In this document: positions 1 to 11,369 of the stretch, piece after piece
Layout: every line of letters starts with the position of its first letter
How positions within the stretch are numbered: position 1 is the stretch's first letter
From: Cryptomeria japonica
Taxonomy: Eukaryota > Streptophyta > Pinopsida > Cupressales > Cupressaceae
Direction: 5' to 3'
DNA: 64,000 nt
Assembly (NCBI RefSeq): GCF_030272615.1
Contig: NC_081406.1
Location: 187,472,391 to 187,536,390, forward strand
Notes under the pieces: generated by a model
Seen by the model: the letters and a program-made list of their open reading frames with translations, nothing else
Databases searched by the model: none
What the model was told of the DNA's origin: nothing
Made by a program: the position numbers and the translations under genes

Positions 1-1440
1 TTTGATTGATGTTGTACAATTGATCAATAGGGTTTGGACAGTCAGGTGCAATTGGCTGAATTGCCCTGGTTTTAGTCAAAGCATGATAGTCAATGTTAGT
101 CAAAGTGTGACAGTTGATGTTATTCGCTTGGACAGGATAAAGTCTGAGTAATGGAATCAAATTAACCTGTTGAGACTTAGACAATCGACCTAATTGCTTG
201 ATGAAGTCAAGGTATCTAAGTCAAATTACTCGTTGAGACTTAGACAATTGATGTAATTGTCTGTATTGATTGTGTAATTGGTTGACCAATTGATAGTTGG
301 GTTTAAAAGGTAGACACAATAACTTGCTTTGCTGAGAGGATGACCTATAGGCCAGGCAACCCCACCACTTAAAGTACTTGGCTTGATCATCTTGGTGGGA
401 CATGATGTAGGGTATGCAGTGATGACCTGGATAGGGAGGGTGAGGGGGGGAGTCAATGTTAGGTAGAAGGTATGAAGGAATTAGGACCCATTCCCATTAG
501 AGAGGATAAAAAATAAAGTTATCCATTGCCATGACTATGTATGAATGATATGCAGTTATATGGATTTATGGATGGATTTATGAATGCATTGATAGGATAT
601 GTTTAGATGAAATGAAATGGATTGATCTTGTGCTTTTCATAGTGCTTTCTTTCATCATTGGGCTTCTTTGGTACTGATCTTGAACGAGATATTGGAAACC
701 AAGGTTGAATGTCACACCTATAAAAAGACAGATTATAGACAAAGAATATTCCCCTCCATTCTGGTGCACACATTGATGGTCGAGGTATACATTGTAGTCA
801 ATAAGCTGTAGTGATCCATGACTTTGTATTTTTGCATAGGATCTCATAGCTTTATGAACTTCCCACGTAGATACCATTAGTATTTGCCCCAAAATTTCAT
901 TGGAACAATCCGCAGACAGAAAACAAAGAAAAAATACCATGAACTTTTCTCGCCACTCTAATCACTTGTGGACATCCTTGAGTAACATAGGAACATGATA
1001 TAAATCAGTAAAAGACAAAAGTACTATCAACAATAAAATAGCCGAAGAATTTTCTTGCCAAAAGATGTGTCATCATGTCTTGTTTTAGGGAAGGATGCAT
1101 CCTCGTTAAGACGTGTGTTTGATGTTTAGCCTAAGTAGTTGACGATTTGTGGATTAATTAATAGTTTGTCTTGTTTGAGTATTTGATTTGTAGGTTCGAT
1201 TTGTTTTCGCGTTTGATCAAATGTTTGTGTGGAAAAGAATTAGTTTATTGCAATGTTTTCAACTTATTTCTATGATGTTTTTTTCTTTTATTTTCACAGG
1301 TTTGTATAGTTTTTCTAATGTTTTTGATTATTTCAGGACATTTTTGAATGTGTTTGGCTTATTTCAAGACTTTTTGCAAATGTTTTTGGATTATTTACAG
1401 TAAATTAGTTCTACGAACTAGTGATATTCATGATCCACTC
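1..1440. other. Intergenic/retroelement-flank sequence, probably gypsy 3' LTR side
   Basis: No credible gene is visible. The stretch lies just beyond the polypurine tract of the minus-strand gypsy element, so part or all of it is probably that element's 3' LTR. I could not find the matching 5' LTR in the window, so the LTR ends are not defined. A minus-strand open frame of 120 codons at 578-940 has no motif I recognise. Confidence 0.3.
157..259. repeat. Short imperfect direct repeat, two ~38-bp units
   Basis: Units at 157-196 and 221-259 share the core GTTGAGACTTAGACAAT (169-185 and 232-248) and similar flanks, with a start-to-start distance of about 63 bp. Confidence 0.7.
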
Positions 1441-1458
1441 CTATCGTAATGTCAAGGA

Positions 1459-1475
1459 AAGTTGCCCCCAATGAG
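1459..1475 (-). other. Polypurine tract of gypsy element Tat#1
   Basis: On the minus strand this reads CTCATTGGGGGCAAC, about 330 bp downstream of the integrase stop codon. That is the expected place and composition for the plus-strand primer of a Tat-lineage gypsy element, just before the 3' LTR. Confidence 0.5.
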
Positions 1476-1810
1476 GTGTAGGTGCTAAGTGCGATGGTGG
1501 GAATGTAGGAGAAAGATTAATGATAGGTCAATATCAAGCCATGGTAAGTACACAATGCTGTGGGTGGATGAAATGATTTGATCAAGTAATTTGAAAGACG
1601 GTGGAGAAAAGCCTTTACACATGACACCTGTTTGCCAGGTTTTTACCATCGCACTTGTCCAATGTGCCACCGGAGTAGTTTTCACCGTTTGGACGAATGA
1701 TTTCTCTTTACTATTTTCTTTTTAATTTTTTTTTTTTCTACTTTTGTCAGGACTCGTTCTGAATGTTTTTGATATTTTTGAAATATGTGTGAGCCTAATG
1801 CTCTGAACAA

Positions 1811-2900
1811 CTATGTATGAAACTTCTTGAGATGTATGCTGTTTATTGGATCTGATAGTGTTTCCCCCTTTGAAGTAGCCAACTGATATGCCTTGGACCT
1901 AAAGATTGCAGTAATTACATAGGGACCTAGCCATTTTGATTCAAATTTGCCTCTATGTTCCCTATTTGGTTGGTTTTGAGGATTTTCTCTTAGAACAAGA
2001 TCACCAACTTCAAATGTTCTATGCTTGATTCTGTTATTTTAGCTTTTGCTCATGCACTGCTCATATGCTTTAAGGTGGTTTAGGGCATGTGGTCGCTTCT
2101 CATCTAACAATTCCAAGTCTTAAAGATGTGAGACTCGGTATTCCTCATCATTGATTAGATTGTGCAATGATACTTGCAGGGATAGTAACTTGACCTCAAT
2201 GGGTAAGATAACTTCTGCTCTATAAACAAGTGAAAATGGTGTTGCGCTTATCAGGGTTCAAATGCTAGTTTGATATGCCCATAGTGCAGGATTAAGATGG
2301 ATGTGCCAACCAAGAATAACGTCATTGACTGTTTTCTTTAGGATTATGAGGATATTCTTGTTTGAAGCTTCTGCTTGATCGTTGCCTTATGGATAATAAG
2401 GGCTAGAGAATCGATGCTAGATATGCAATTTTTCACACAATTCATGAACATCCTAGTTTTGAATGGAAGATTGTTATTTGTGACAATGGACATGGGAACA
2501 CCGTATCGACATATGATATAGTTGAGGATAAAGGACACAATTTGCTTCTTGGTGACTTGTGTTAATGGCATGAATTCAACCCATTTGGTGAAGTACTTAG
2601 TGACAGTAATAATGAATTTATGGCCACCTGATGATAATGGATGTATTTTACCCACAAGGTCGAGTCCCCATTGACAAAAGGCCCATGGTGTTGCAATAGG
2701 TTGTAGCTCCTACGTTGGTGCATGTATCAGGTCTCCGTGAACTTGGCATTTCTTGCACTTTCTGACATAATAATATGAGTCTTTCTCCATTGTAGGCCAG
2801 TAGTATCCTATTCTCATGATGATTTAGCCAACAAAGGGCCGCTAGAGTGCGCTCCACAAATACTTTCATGTACCTCTTTTAAAGCTGTTGTCACCTCTCC
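1811..2900 (-). pseudogene. Tat#1 integrase, broken
   Basis: Integrase inserts the cDNA into chromosomal DNA. Reading 2900 to 1811 on the minus strand, a weak HHCC-like region (about 2870-2650) is followed by a core with GLDLVG (first catalytic Asp) and a GGHKFIITVTKYFTKWVE stretch. The usual TDNG motif has become TNN, so the second catalytic Asp is missing. The catalytic Glu region (QAEASNKN) follows in another frame near 2380. The C-terminal part contains a W-x-GPY segment near 1930 typical of the gypsy GPY/F module, and the frame ends at a TAG at 1811-1813. At least three frames are needed to follow the domain, so it cannot be functional. Confidence 0.8.
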
Positions 2901-2949
2901 TTGCTCTAAACATCGTAGGAGAGTACCATCGAGATCTTGTCGGTATAGG

Positions 2950-3640
2950 GTATCAACAATGATTATGTATCAAGATGATTGGCGTACGAGAGTTATGTTG
3001 GTTGTTTGATAGGTTTGGTGGAATGATTTGATCGTGAAGGTAAGTGTAGAATTCACCATACCATGGGGACTTGGGACCAATGATTTGACATACCATTTCG
3101 GTTTTCAGGATATCATAAGTGGGGATCCATAATTGTTCTACTAAGAACTCGTAGTGTGTAGAATTTTTTGGTAGATCCAGGAGATAGGCTATTGTAGCCA
3201 TTGCATATGCAACTCTGTTTTGTTCTCTTGGAATTTTCTCAAAAGTGATAGTTGTGAAGATTGGTTTGAAACTATCGTCCATACGTTTGTAAGGCATGAA
3301 CTTTTCATATTTGGTTTGGTAGTCATCATTGACTTGTCAGATCACTAGTTGAGAATCACCATAGACTTGTAGGTCCTTTAGGTTCCAATGTATAGCCATT
3401 TTGAGTCATGTGATCAAGGATTCATACTCTTCAATGTTGTTTGTGCATGGAAATGTTAGCCTATATGACTTGGGGATGCTATCACCTTGAGGAGTGATGA
3501 AGAGAATACCTGCTCCTAAACCATGTCAGGTGTGTGATCCATCAAAGAAGAGTTTCCACTGTTGTGCAGGTCTTACTATGAATATTGCTTCATCAGGAAA
3601 GGTTGAGATGAGTGGGTGATTGCTCTCCATGGGAGATTCT
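2950..3640 (-). pseudogene. Second (archaeal-type) RNase H of Tat#1
   Basis: Between the RT-linked RNase H and the integrase, the minus strand encodes a further RNase H fold. It reads LFFDGS (first Asp), then GAGILFITPQGD, then NNIEEYESL (Glu), then QVYGDSQLV (Asp), ending near FMPYKRMDDSF. Stops interrupt it several times. A duplicated RNase H of this kind at this position is a known hallmark of Tat-lineage elements, so it supports the lineage call. The residues are readable but the frame is not continuous. Confidence 0.8.
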
Positions 3641-3660
3641 GCCAATTGATCTGCTATTAC

Positions 3661-3897
3661 CTACCCTTTAATTGCGTTGCAGTCCACATACTCAATATCA
3701 AATTCGCTCAGGATCATGACCCACTTTGCCAATCTACCGGTTAGAGTTTCTTTACTTAACAAATAATTTAGAGGATTGATCTTTGCAATGAGTTTAGTTT
3801 TATGAGCCAACATATAATGTCTTAGCTTGAGTGAGGCCAAGACCACTGCAAGGCATGCACGGTTAATAAGGGTATGGTTGAGTTCATACCCTACCAA
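3661..3897 (-). pseudogene. RT-linked RNase H fragment of Tat#1
   Basis: A 78-codon open stretch with the hallmarks of the gypsy RT-RNase H C-terminal half (KLRHYML, then LTGRLAKWVMILSEFDIEYV). It degrades the RNA of RNA/DNA hybrids during reverse transcription. It is open in one frame but disconnected from the RT upstream by stops. Confidence 0.8.
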
Positions 3898-4052
3898 TGT
3901 TCAAGATATATAGTAGACTGCACATTCCTTTCCTTCTGCATCATGTTGTGTAAGTGGTACCCCTAAGGCTGTAGCAATAATTGATATGTATAATAATAAG
4001 GGCCTGTCTAGAGCTGGTGGTATTAACAGATGTGGTGTCATTAGGTAGTCTT

Positions 4053-5041
4053 TCAACTATTGAAATGCTCGTTGGCATTTATCATCCCATGTAAATTGAA
4101 TGTTTTATGTAGCAGATGTGTGAATGGATGACATTTATCGACCAAATTTACAATGATTCGATGAATGGATTGTAACCACCCTTGCAATGTTCTTAGCTGA
4201 CTGATATTCTTTGGAGGTGGCATTTCAAGGATTGCCTTCACTTTTGCAGGATCAACTTCAATTCATTTATCTGAGATGATGTATGGTAGGGTTTTCCCCG
4301 AGGTTACTCCAAAGACACATTTCTTTGGGTTCAAACAAACCTTGTATTGTTCTGGTCTTGAGAAGATCTTGTCGAGGATTTCCAGATGATTCTCTCTTGT
4401 TAAGGACTTTGCTAGGAGATCATCCAAATAGTCTTCCATTAAAGTATGCATCATGTCATGAAAGATAGTGGTCTTTGCTCACTGATATGTAGCTCCAACA
4501 TTCTTTAGACCGAATGGCATCACGTTCCAACAGTAAGTGCCCCATGGACAAGTGAAGGTTATTTTGTGCTGATCCTTGGGTGCTATCTTGATTTGGTTAT
4601 ACCCGGAAAATCCATCCATGAGTGAGAGAATTTCATGTCCAACAGTCATATCCACAATCATGTCGATGTTAGGAAGGGGGAAGTCATCTTTTGGACAAGC
4701 TTTGTTAAAGTCCCTAAAATCTATACAAATGTGGATGCCCCCAGTTGGTTTTGCCACTGGTACAATATCTATTTCGCATAATCAATTGGCCTAATGAAAC
4801 CAATGGCTAAAAACTTTTTGAGTCCAGTCTTTACTAAGAGTGCGATCTGAGGATGCATTTTTTGTAGCTTTTGTTTTATTGGTTTGGTTCCTTCTGCTAT
4901 TGTCAAGTGATGCATTACCAAATCTAGATCTAGTCCTGACATGTCTGCATAGGACCATGCAAAGTTGATATGTCTTTGTTGAAATAATTCTGCAAAGCCA
5001 TGATCTTCTTTTGGAGTCAATGATGCTGCTAAGTGTATCAT
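4053..5041 (-). pseudogene. Reverse transcriptase of Tat#1, broken
   Basis: The polymerase domain is spread over adjoining minus-strand frames: the pre-RT segment at 5041-4769, then GGIHICIDFRDFNKACPKDDFPLPNID and LMDGFSGYNQI at 4757-4479, then the active-site box YLDD at 4454-4263 followed by CVFGVTSG. Gypsy RTs normally have Y-V/I/A-DD, so YLDD is a conservative change. Stops and a frameshift separate the parts. It would have copied element RNA into DNA in virus-like particles. Confidence 0.88.
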
Positions 5042-6221
5042 GTGAGGATTTCTTGTTCCTAGATTTATTTATTTTGTTTCTTCCACAAGGATAGATGATA
5101 TTTATTGATTTGTACTAAATGAGAGAATGTCAAACCTTCCATCCTCAGGTGCCTCAGAAATATTTTCACCATTGGTTTCGTCCTTTATTTTTACTGTGTT
5201 TGGATCTAAAAGTGCCGCAATGCGGTTTTCACTAGAAGATCCATTCTTGATTGTGATATTTTTGCAACTAAAAGGTTTGAGATTCTCTCCAAAGTAAGTC
5301 GCGTTGTTGAGTTCAATAGAAAACCCAACCTTGTGATCCCTGCTTGGTATGTTATCTCGGAGTTCAAGAAAGTCAATGATTGCATCATTATTTTGGAATA
5401 TACCTAGGTGTGGGGGATCTTGTTGGTCCTAGTTGATGAGTTGGGAATGTATAAGTGGCATTGCATCATCAACTAAGTTAAAAGCATAGGATGCAATGTT
5501 TAAGGTTAGAATGAAGGTATCAAGGTCATCATTTGTACTAGATCCTCTTCATATTCGGGATTAGGAGGCAATACATCTCTATCAGAAGGATGTTGTGACT
5601 ATTATGCAATAGGATCCTAGAAATTTTTGATCCATGCCTTGCCTTCGACTCTTTTATCTTCAAAATCATCAAAATAATCTCATTCAGATTCATGCGAAGC
5701 AAAAGAATCCCATTCATATTCATGTGAATCTGTCTCAGAATCAATTTGTGGATCTCTATCACTGTATCTTATAGGGATGTCTTTAGGCATGAAAGCTTTG
5801 TTGATAGCTACTGAAGGTGTTGTATCTGATGGGGTTGTTGATGTTGCTTGTGGGTCTTAAATGGATAAGAGATTTATCCTTGGAGTGATTGACTTTTGTG
5901 CAACATAACCCTTTTTCTTGGTTGTTGTATGTGTGGATTTTGATTGAGAAGTTCTTGCATGACTTGGATTGTATGCTATTCATTTGAGATGATGTCTAGG
6001 CTATAACGAAGGTTGCAAAGGTTCTTGCACGCCCTGCTTTTGTAAGCCTAAAGCACTATGTCCGTCATAACCCATTTTTTGTATCATTGTAAAGCCTTTG
6101 CCATAGTTTTTTGTGGGAATCTTCATAGGTTGTTTACCTTTGGTTGTCGCATCTTTGTAGATCCACTTTGCCAAGTATTCTTTAGTATTTTCTTCATCTT
6201 GGCTTCTTCTTGGGGTGAAAT

Positions 6222-6700
6222 TTACAAGTGTACATGTGTTAGCTGTAGTGGACTTCTATTGTGAAGGTTGAGGTTTTCCATATGTCTAGGGTGAAATGGG
6301 TAGTTGACCAACACAAAAAGTTGGCTAATGTTATATTCTCCTAGGTCTTCATCCTTTACCTTCATCCTTAGTTTGGCGTTATCCAGTGTAGGGATTGGAT
6401 AACATCCATTGTATTTTCTGTGTATCCTACTGCTGTTATCAATTGTAATGTACATATGTTCAAGCTAGCTCCACCGTCTATCAAGACTTGCTTGACTCTA
6501 TGTTTGTTAATGAATCCTTCAATATGAAGTGGAGCATTATGTCGTTGCTGTATGGATGAATCATCATTTTCAGTGAAGGTGAGGCAATGAGATGATTTGA
6601 GATTGCCCACCATGGCTTGAAATTGATCAGTATTAATATTGGATGGGACTGACGCTTCTTGGAGAGCTTTGTCAAAAGTTGTTTTATACGATGGTGACAA
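6222..6700 (-). pseudogene. Aspartic protease region of Tat#1
   Basis: On the minus strand a frame from 6700 contains VKQVLIDGGASLNICT, an aspartic-protease active site in which the common D-S/T-G is D-G-G, a variant I know from Tat/Athila-type elements. The frame then shifts and continues to about 6222. It would process the Gag-Pol precursor. No CCHC knuckle or gag was recognised upstream. Confidence 0.75.
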
Positions 6701-6715
6701 TCACAAAAGTTGTTT

Positions 6716-8895
6716 TATGAAAGCGAGATTGTGAAGAATATGATGGTTGTTGTGGATGAATGATTCTCAACACGACAAGTTCATCAATAAATTACTCTTA
6801 AGATCTTAAGTTTGGTGTTCAACAATTAGGGTAAGGTATAACAAGTGTTGTGATTAACGTCCACAAGCTATCTAACTATGAGATGATGCACTCATAAGTT
6901 AGGTTTACCTACTATAGACAGCTTAGTATGACCTATTAGGATGAGTTATCATAGATGTTAGAGATATACTAATAGTTTGTTTTGTTGATAAGATGCACAA
7001 GATCTGAAAAGACTAAGGACAAAACTTTTTAATGTTGAAAGTTGAATGAATTGTGAGTTGGTGATGGATCCTCATGATAATCACAAACTTTGGAGCTTCT
7101 AGTAGGATATTTTTGGTTGTGGGATGCAAGGTGATTGGATGATAATTTTAAAGAAGATGAGTTGGCAAATAAGAATGGATGAAAGGATACCCTAGACAGG
7201 GAATGACTCAATAGGTGATTTCTTGTTGAGGCAGATGAGACATGGAGATTTGACCACTTCTATTGAGAGATTGGGAAAAGGCAGATCATTGTCGAAAGGC
7301 ATGTGATCTCAAAGGTTCTTCGTCAAACTCATTTCCATAACCACGTAGATAATCGTGAAAACGATGAAGGAATGTTCGATGTTTTAACAAGAGTTTACGG
7401 TTTGTGTAGAGAAAGCTTCCCTTCTTTAATATTTATTTTTGGCTAGGTTTCTTCTTTTTGAATCGGCGGTGAATAGACTTCTTGATATTCTTGAGGGACT
7501 TGAGAATATGACGCACTTGGAAAATTTGTTGTAGCAACTTGTTTTGATCAGTTGAGGATATGTACTTGTTTTGATCAGTTGATTTTGACAAGAAGACACA
7601 TCAAGCACATGAACACATCTTTTCTAATTGGTAGAGTAACTTTGAAATGAATTCGATGAAATGTGTACGTTCTAGGATCTTTTCAAACCCCAATGATTTC
7701 CACAAGTTTTTGAACAATTGAAGACACATGAATCAAACTCTTCTATTCTCAAGTGGTCATTATAATATCACATCTCACATCTTGGAATCTCCATTAGCTC
7801 AAACAACCATGTCACACCCTTGGGTGCACCCATTTTTTTGCCTTTTGTCAGAAGTTGACCCAAAGAGAATATCTTCTCAATTGAATTATTTTCTTGGGAG
7901 CCTTATGGTGACTTCTTGGGGGTGGATACTTCCCCACCATTTCACTATGATATTATAATGTTTTGTTATTGACTCGACTAGATTCTACACTTATGGTTTG
8001 TAAAAAAGGGTTTCCGTTATGTGTGTCAATGATAAACTCCCTCAAGAGGCCTCCCAACCTTTAGAATAAAGACTTTACACACCACAAGGATACTAGGGGA
8101 GTGCTATCAGTGAACACTACCATTGGATGTGATTTTCATCACAACAACATTTGATTATAGTGGGTTGAAGTAACTTGGCTTTAGTTGTTCCCACTTAGGT
8201 CGTTCCCCTCTCACCCGACTTTATTGGCTACTCGGGAGGGCAGGTCTTCTAAAGGTGTTATCTTAATGCAATGAATTGAAAGAGTGAGTCTAGCTTTTTG
8301 GTCACCCAATTAAGTGGAGAGCATATGCCTATCACTTTACAAGCACGGTAGACAATGTTTAATTAACCCTTTACTTAAGCTATGTGCCTATTTTAAGCAT
8401 GTAGATAAAGGAAATGAACCATTATTTTGAAAAAAAGATCTCCATGCTAGGCCCTGCAATACACTATCAGTAGTTTGAATTCTTCCTTTTCTGAGTGTCA
8501 ATTGTCGAAAATTCACCTTATCCTAGGTTTGATCAATTTGCACCATAAAATATTGCCAATTTCACACTTTGAAATCCTGCAAACAGAATTTGTTAGAAAT
8601 TCTCGTTGATGTTGTGCAGCTACACTTTTTTTTTAGACAATTATTAACGAAAATCAACCGAAATGACTTAGTGAAAGGGTAAAACTTACAAAGCTTATGT
8701 GGTTCGCTAGCGCACAAATTTCCTTACTTCTTCCACTAGTCACTTCCTTCTTAGCAAATTTCTTCTTTGGCAACTTGTAATAATGATAACAATATCATTC
8801 CACTAATTATCAAAGTCACCAAGCCAATCACCCTAAATTGTGACTCACAAGGTACATGTCGGTCCCACCATCAAATGACCTCTATATTGGGATTT
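6716..8895. other. No recognisable gene
   Basis: About 2.2 kb between the gypsy remnant and the ORF1-only LINE. It may hold the leader or 5' LTR of Tat#1, but no repeat of it was found. The short frames, including one at 7728-7958 (+), show no motifs. Confidence 0.4.
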
Positions 8896-9053
8896 AACTA
8901 AAGTTTCACACATAAAAGTTCTCTTCCGATGGCTGCAGTCGCTCCCGCTCGGTGGGTGTTTCAAACCCCGCGTCTTCTACTCGTGCTCCTTCCTCTGTTA
9001 TCTGTGGCGTCTCTGGGCCATCGACTGTTGATGGGGGCAATGGGAATGTAGGT

Positions 9054-9366
9054 TTGGACGCAGAGCTTGCTGTAGCCACCAAAAGATCGACTTGTTAATT
9101 CCCGATATAAACACTAGACTTATAGAATCCACAAGAGGCAGTTAAGCCATGTCACAAACCTGAGCGTTGCGCTGCACAACACATCCCCCCAACGCAAGCG
9201 AGAGGTTTGAACCCGTGACCAAGCTTTGATATCACTTGTTACAAGTGTAGTTGTCATTGCACCAAAAGATCATCCTGTTAATGCCCGATATAACCACTAG
9301 ACTTATATAATCCACAAGAGGTGGTTAAGCCATGTCACAAACCCGAGTGTTGCGCTGCACAACACA
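9054..9366 (-). mobile_element. TRIM (terminal-repeat retrotransposon in miniature)
   Basis: Two direct repeats of about 130 bp (roughly 9054-9183 and 9237-9366) share ACCAAAAGATC, CCCGATATAA, CACTAGACTTAT, AATCCACAAGAGG, GTTAAGCCATGTCACAAAC and TTGCGCTGCACAACACA. Between them lie only about 53 bp. That spacer contains, on the minus strand, TGATATCAAAGC next to the upper repeat, a degenerate version of the initiator-Met primer site TGGTATCAGAGC. It also has GTTGGGGGGA next to the lower repeat, a polypurine tract. LTR, primer site, purine tract, LTR with no coding capacity defines a TRIM, in minus orientation. The outer end of the lower LTR is uncertain by about 10 bp and no clear target duplication was seen. 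Confidence 0.8.
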
Positions 9367-9369
9367 AGA

Positions 9370-10780
9370 AGACCAAGGGTGCACACCTTGCAACAATTTC
9401 TTCCCGTTCTTCTCCTTGTGCCCCAGTGTCTGTGGCTGGAGGTGGTTTGCCTGCTCCACCTCCTGGGGGCAACTGCTCATATGCTGGGGTCTTGAAGAAG
9501 GTTGCTTTGATTGCTGAGCCTTTTCCTGTCTGTAGGTCCATTTCCCTTTCTCTCGAGGAGGATACTGTGGCCGAGATTGATCATGTTGCTTCCGTTTTTG
9601 ATGCTCATGGTATCATTTGTAGATTCAAGGGTTTTTGGCCTAACCTTCTAGAGCTTCATGCGTGGATTTCCAAGCATTGGGAGCCCATCATTTTTGGTAC
9701 AGTTCATATTTTCCCTTTAGCTAAAGGGTTTTCCATAGCAAAATTTGACATTGTTGAGAACACAAATTTTATTTTGTGTGATCATTTCTTCAGTTGGGAT
9801 GACCGTTTTGTGTTAATGGTTAAGCCTTGGCACAAAGATTTCATTCCCTCTTCGGAAACTTTCAATAATATGCCTTTATGGGTTAGAATCCCTAACCTTC
9901 CATGTCATCTTTGGGTGGATTCTCTTCTTGAGGAAGTGGTGAGGCTCTTGGGGACTTCCTGATGTTCGATTTTGATTCCTTTAATATTCACCATTCTACC
10001 TATGCTCGCATCTTGGTGGACATTGATGTGTCTAAGGGATTTCCTGCAGAGATAAAACTTATGTCTCCTAAGGGCCATTGGATTCAACCTTTAGACTATG
10101 AAGGGATTCCCTTCAGATGCAAAAGGTGCTTTAAAACGGGTCATGTTGCTGCCAAATGTGATCTTGGTGTTACTAAGAAACACTCTGTCTTGGTGGAATG
10201 GTGCTTCAACTCAACATTATTCTATTTTGAAGAATTCTTTACAACAAAGTTTTTCCCGGGTTGTTACTCGAGACAACCTGACTGCCACAACGGTCCTGTC
10301 AATGGATGGGGTGGCTTTCTCCATGGTGGGTGGCTTTGTTTCCTTGCAGCCTGAGGTGGCTGCTGGGGGTTGTGGGTTGTAGGTTGGTGTTTCTTCTGTT
10401 GAGGTTGTCCCTCCCATTGCTGTTAGGAAGGAAGGTGATGTTGCTGGTCCTTTGGTTACTGGATCTGTCCCGGTTGCTGGATCTGACCGGTCTGCTGGGG
10501 CTGTTCCTCTCTCTGGGGAGATTGCTAGTGTGGTCCCTTTGCTTGGTTCTGTTACTAGGGCTGATTTTGGCTCTAGCCCTGTTGGTCCTGCTGGAGCTGC
10601 GTCGTATGCTGGTCACTCCATGGTTGTTGGGTTTCCAACGCTAGATTCATTGGAGTGACAAGATGAGGCTGCTAAAGTTGAAGACGGTTGGATTAAGGTT
10701 GACAAATATTCTAAGCAGTCCTCACCTTCTTTTGACATGACCCTTCGATCCCACAAGAAGGGTTCCATAGGGAAATCCTA
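9370..10780 (+). pseudogene. LINE#1 ORF1 (DUF4283 + CCHC zinc knuckle), broken
   Basis: LINE ORF1 proteins bind the element RNA. After a Gly/Pro/Ala-rich start (VAGGGLPAPPPGG, then YAGVL), a DUF4283-like domain runs to about 9950 (AEIDHVASVFDAHGIICRF, PLWVRIPNLPCHLW). A frameshift near 9935-9960 moves the domain end into another frame. A CX2CX4HX4C knuckle (CKRCFKTGHVAAKC) follows at about 10118-10160. A second shift leads into a Val/Gly/Ala-rich C-terminal segment ending with DGWIKVDKYSKQ, SFDMTLRSHKKG and a stop near 10780. Stops at about 10380 and 10657 break this tail. The N-terminal part is separated from the rest by the TRIM. Confidence 0.82.
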
Positions 10781-11094
10781 AGTTAGGGGGTTGTCTTTAC
10801 CCCTGTGGGCAGCTGGAACTTTCTTTGCTTTTTTCTCTATGCTGTCCTTTGTTTGTTATGGTCTGCCTGCAGTTAGTTCATGGTTTGGTTTTACTTTTGA
10901 GGCAACTCTTCTCTTTGGGGTCTCTACCGTTTCTTTATTTTGTTCTGTCTTGTCTTGGTTCTGTTCCATTTTGTGAAACTGATTGAATATCTCATGTTGT
11001 GGGTTGCAGGAGCCCCTTTTAAAACCTGTTTTGTATAGAGTTTCGGATCCCTTAAAAACCTGTTTTTACTTAATCAAAAACTAAAATTTCACAC

Positions 11095-11369
11095 CACCGA
11101 ACCCACTTGACATTACAATTTAATTACAAGAACCTGTGAATATAAACTAAGAAAGATCTTAGATTCCAACACGCAATACAAGTATATCCCCAACGTTCAC
11201 TTTAGTGAATTGCAATAAAGTGCTGCAATAAGCATAGTAACTGATAGGATTAAATGCCTCCCGAATTGGTCAAACTAGAAGCCTAAGGAAGAACACTGTC
11301 AATCTTTTAAATGGTAATCGAGTTTTCAAGGTTTGGGTCTGTGCTTTTTGGGTAATTGCAAGTCCTTAG
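11095..11369. other. No recognisable gene
   Basis: AT-rich flank between the 3' target duplication of LINE#1 and the PPR relic. It may be further decayed PPR sequence but no repeat unit could be read. Confidence 0.4.

Larger units (their letters stand above)
1440..6715 (-). mobile_element. Ty3/gypsy retrotransposon, Tat-like lineage (Tat#1), degraded
   Basis: The minus strand carries, in order, protease, reverse transcriptase, RNase H, a second RNase H and an integrase with a GPY-type C-terminus, broken by many stops and frameshifts. Gypsy order (RT before INT) together with a duplicated RNase H is characteristic of the plant Tat/Ogre/Retand lineages. No gag could be recognised upstream of the protease, and no 5' LTR is seen, so the 5' third is lost or unrecognisable. 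The short sequence ACAAAAGTTGTTTTAT occurs at about 6672 and again at about 6706, close to where the coding similarity stops. Confidence 0.85.
8912..11078 (+). mobile_element. LINE#1: short non-autonomous LINE with ORF1 only
   Basis: The element is bounded by the direct repeats AACTAAAGTTTCACAC (8896-8911) and AACTAAAATTTCACAC (11079-11094), a 16-bp target duplication with one mismatch. It begins a few bases before a coding-like GC-rich segment, carries a LINE ORF1 (DUF4283 plus CCHC) and then goes straight into a 3' region. That region ends with the motif GTTTCGGATCC and AAAACCTGTTTT followed by TTAATCAAAAA. No endonuclease or RT is present, so it needed proteins from another LINE. Its terminal motif also ends the large LINE at 16.5 kb. 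A TRIM sits inside it. Confidence 0.8.

Noticed and set aside
578-940. 120-codon minus-strand ORF as a host gene
   Set aside because: No recognisable domain, and it lies in probable LTR sequence.
7728-7958. 76-codon plus-strand ORF
   Set aside because: No motif, an ordinary chance frame in AT-rich sequence.
9335-10658. Long Gly/Ser/Leu-rich frames on both strands around 9.3-10.7 kb
   Set aside because: They are shadows of the GC-richer ORF1 of LINE#1; only the DUF4283/CCHC frame has family motifs.
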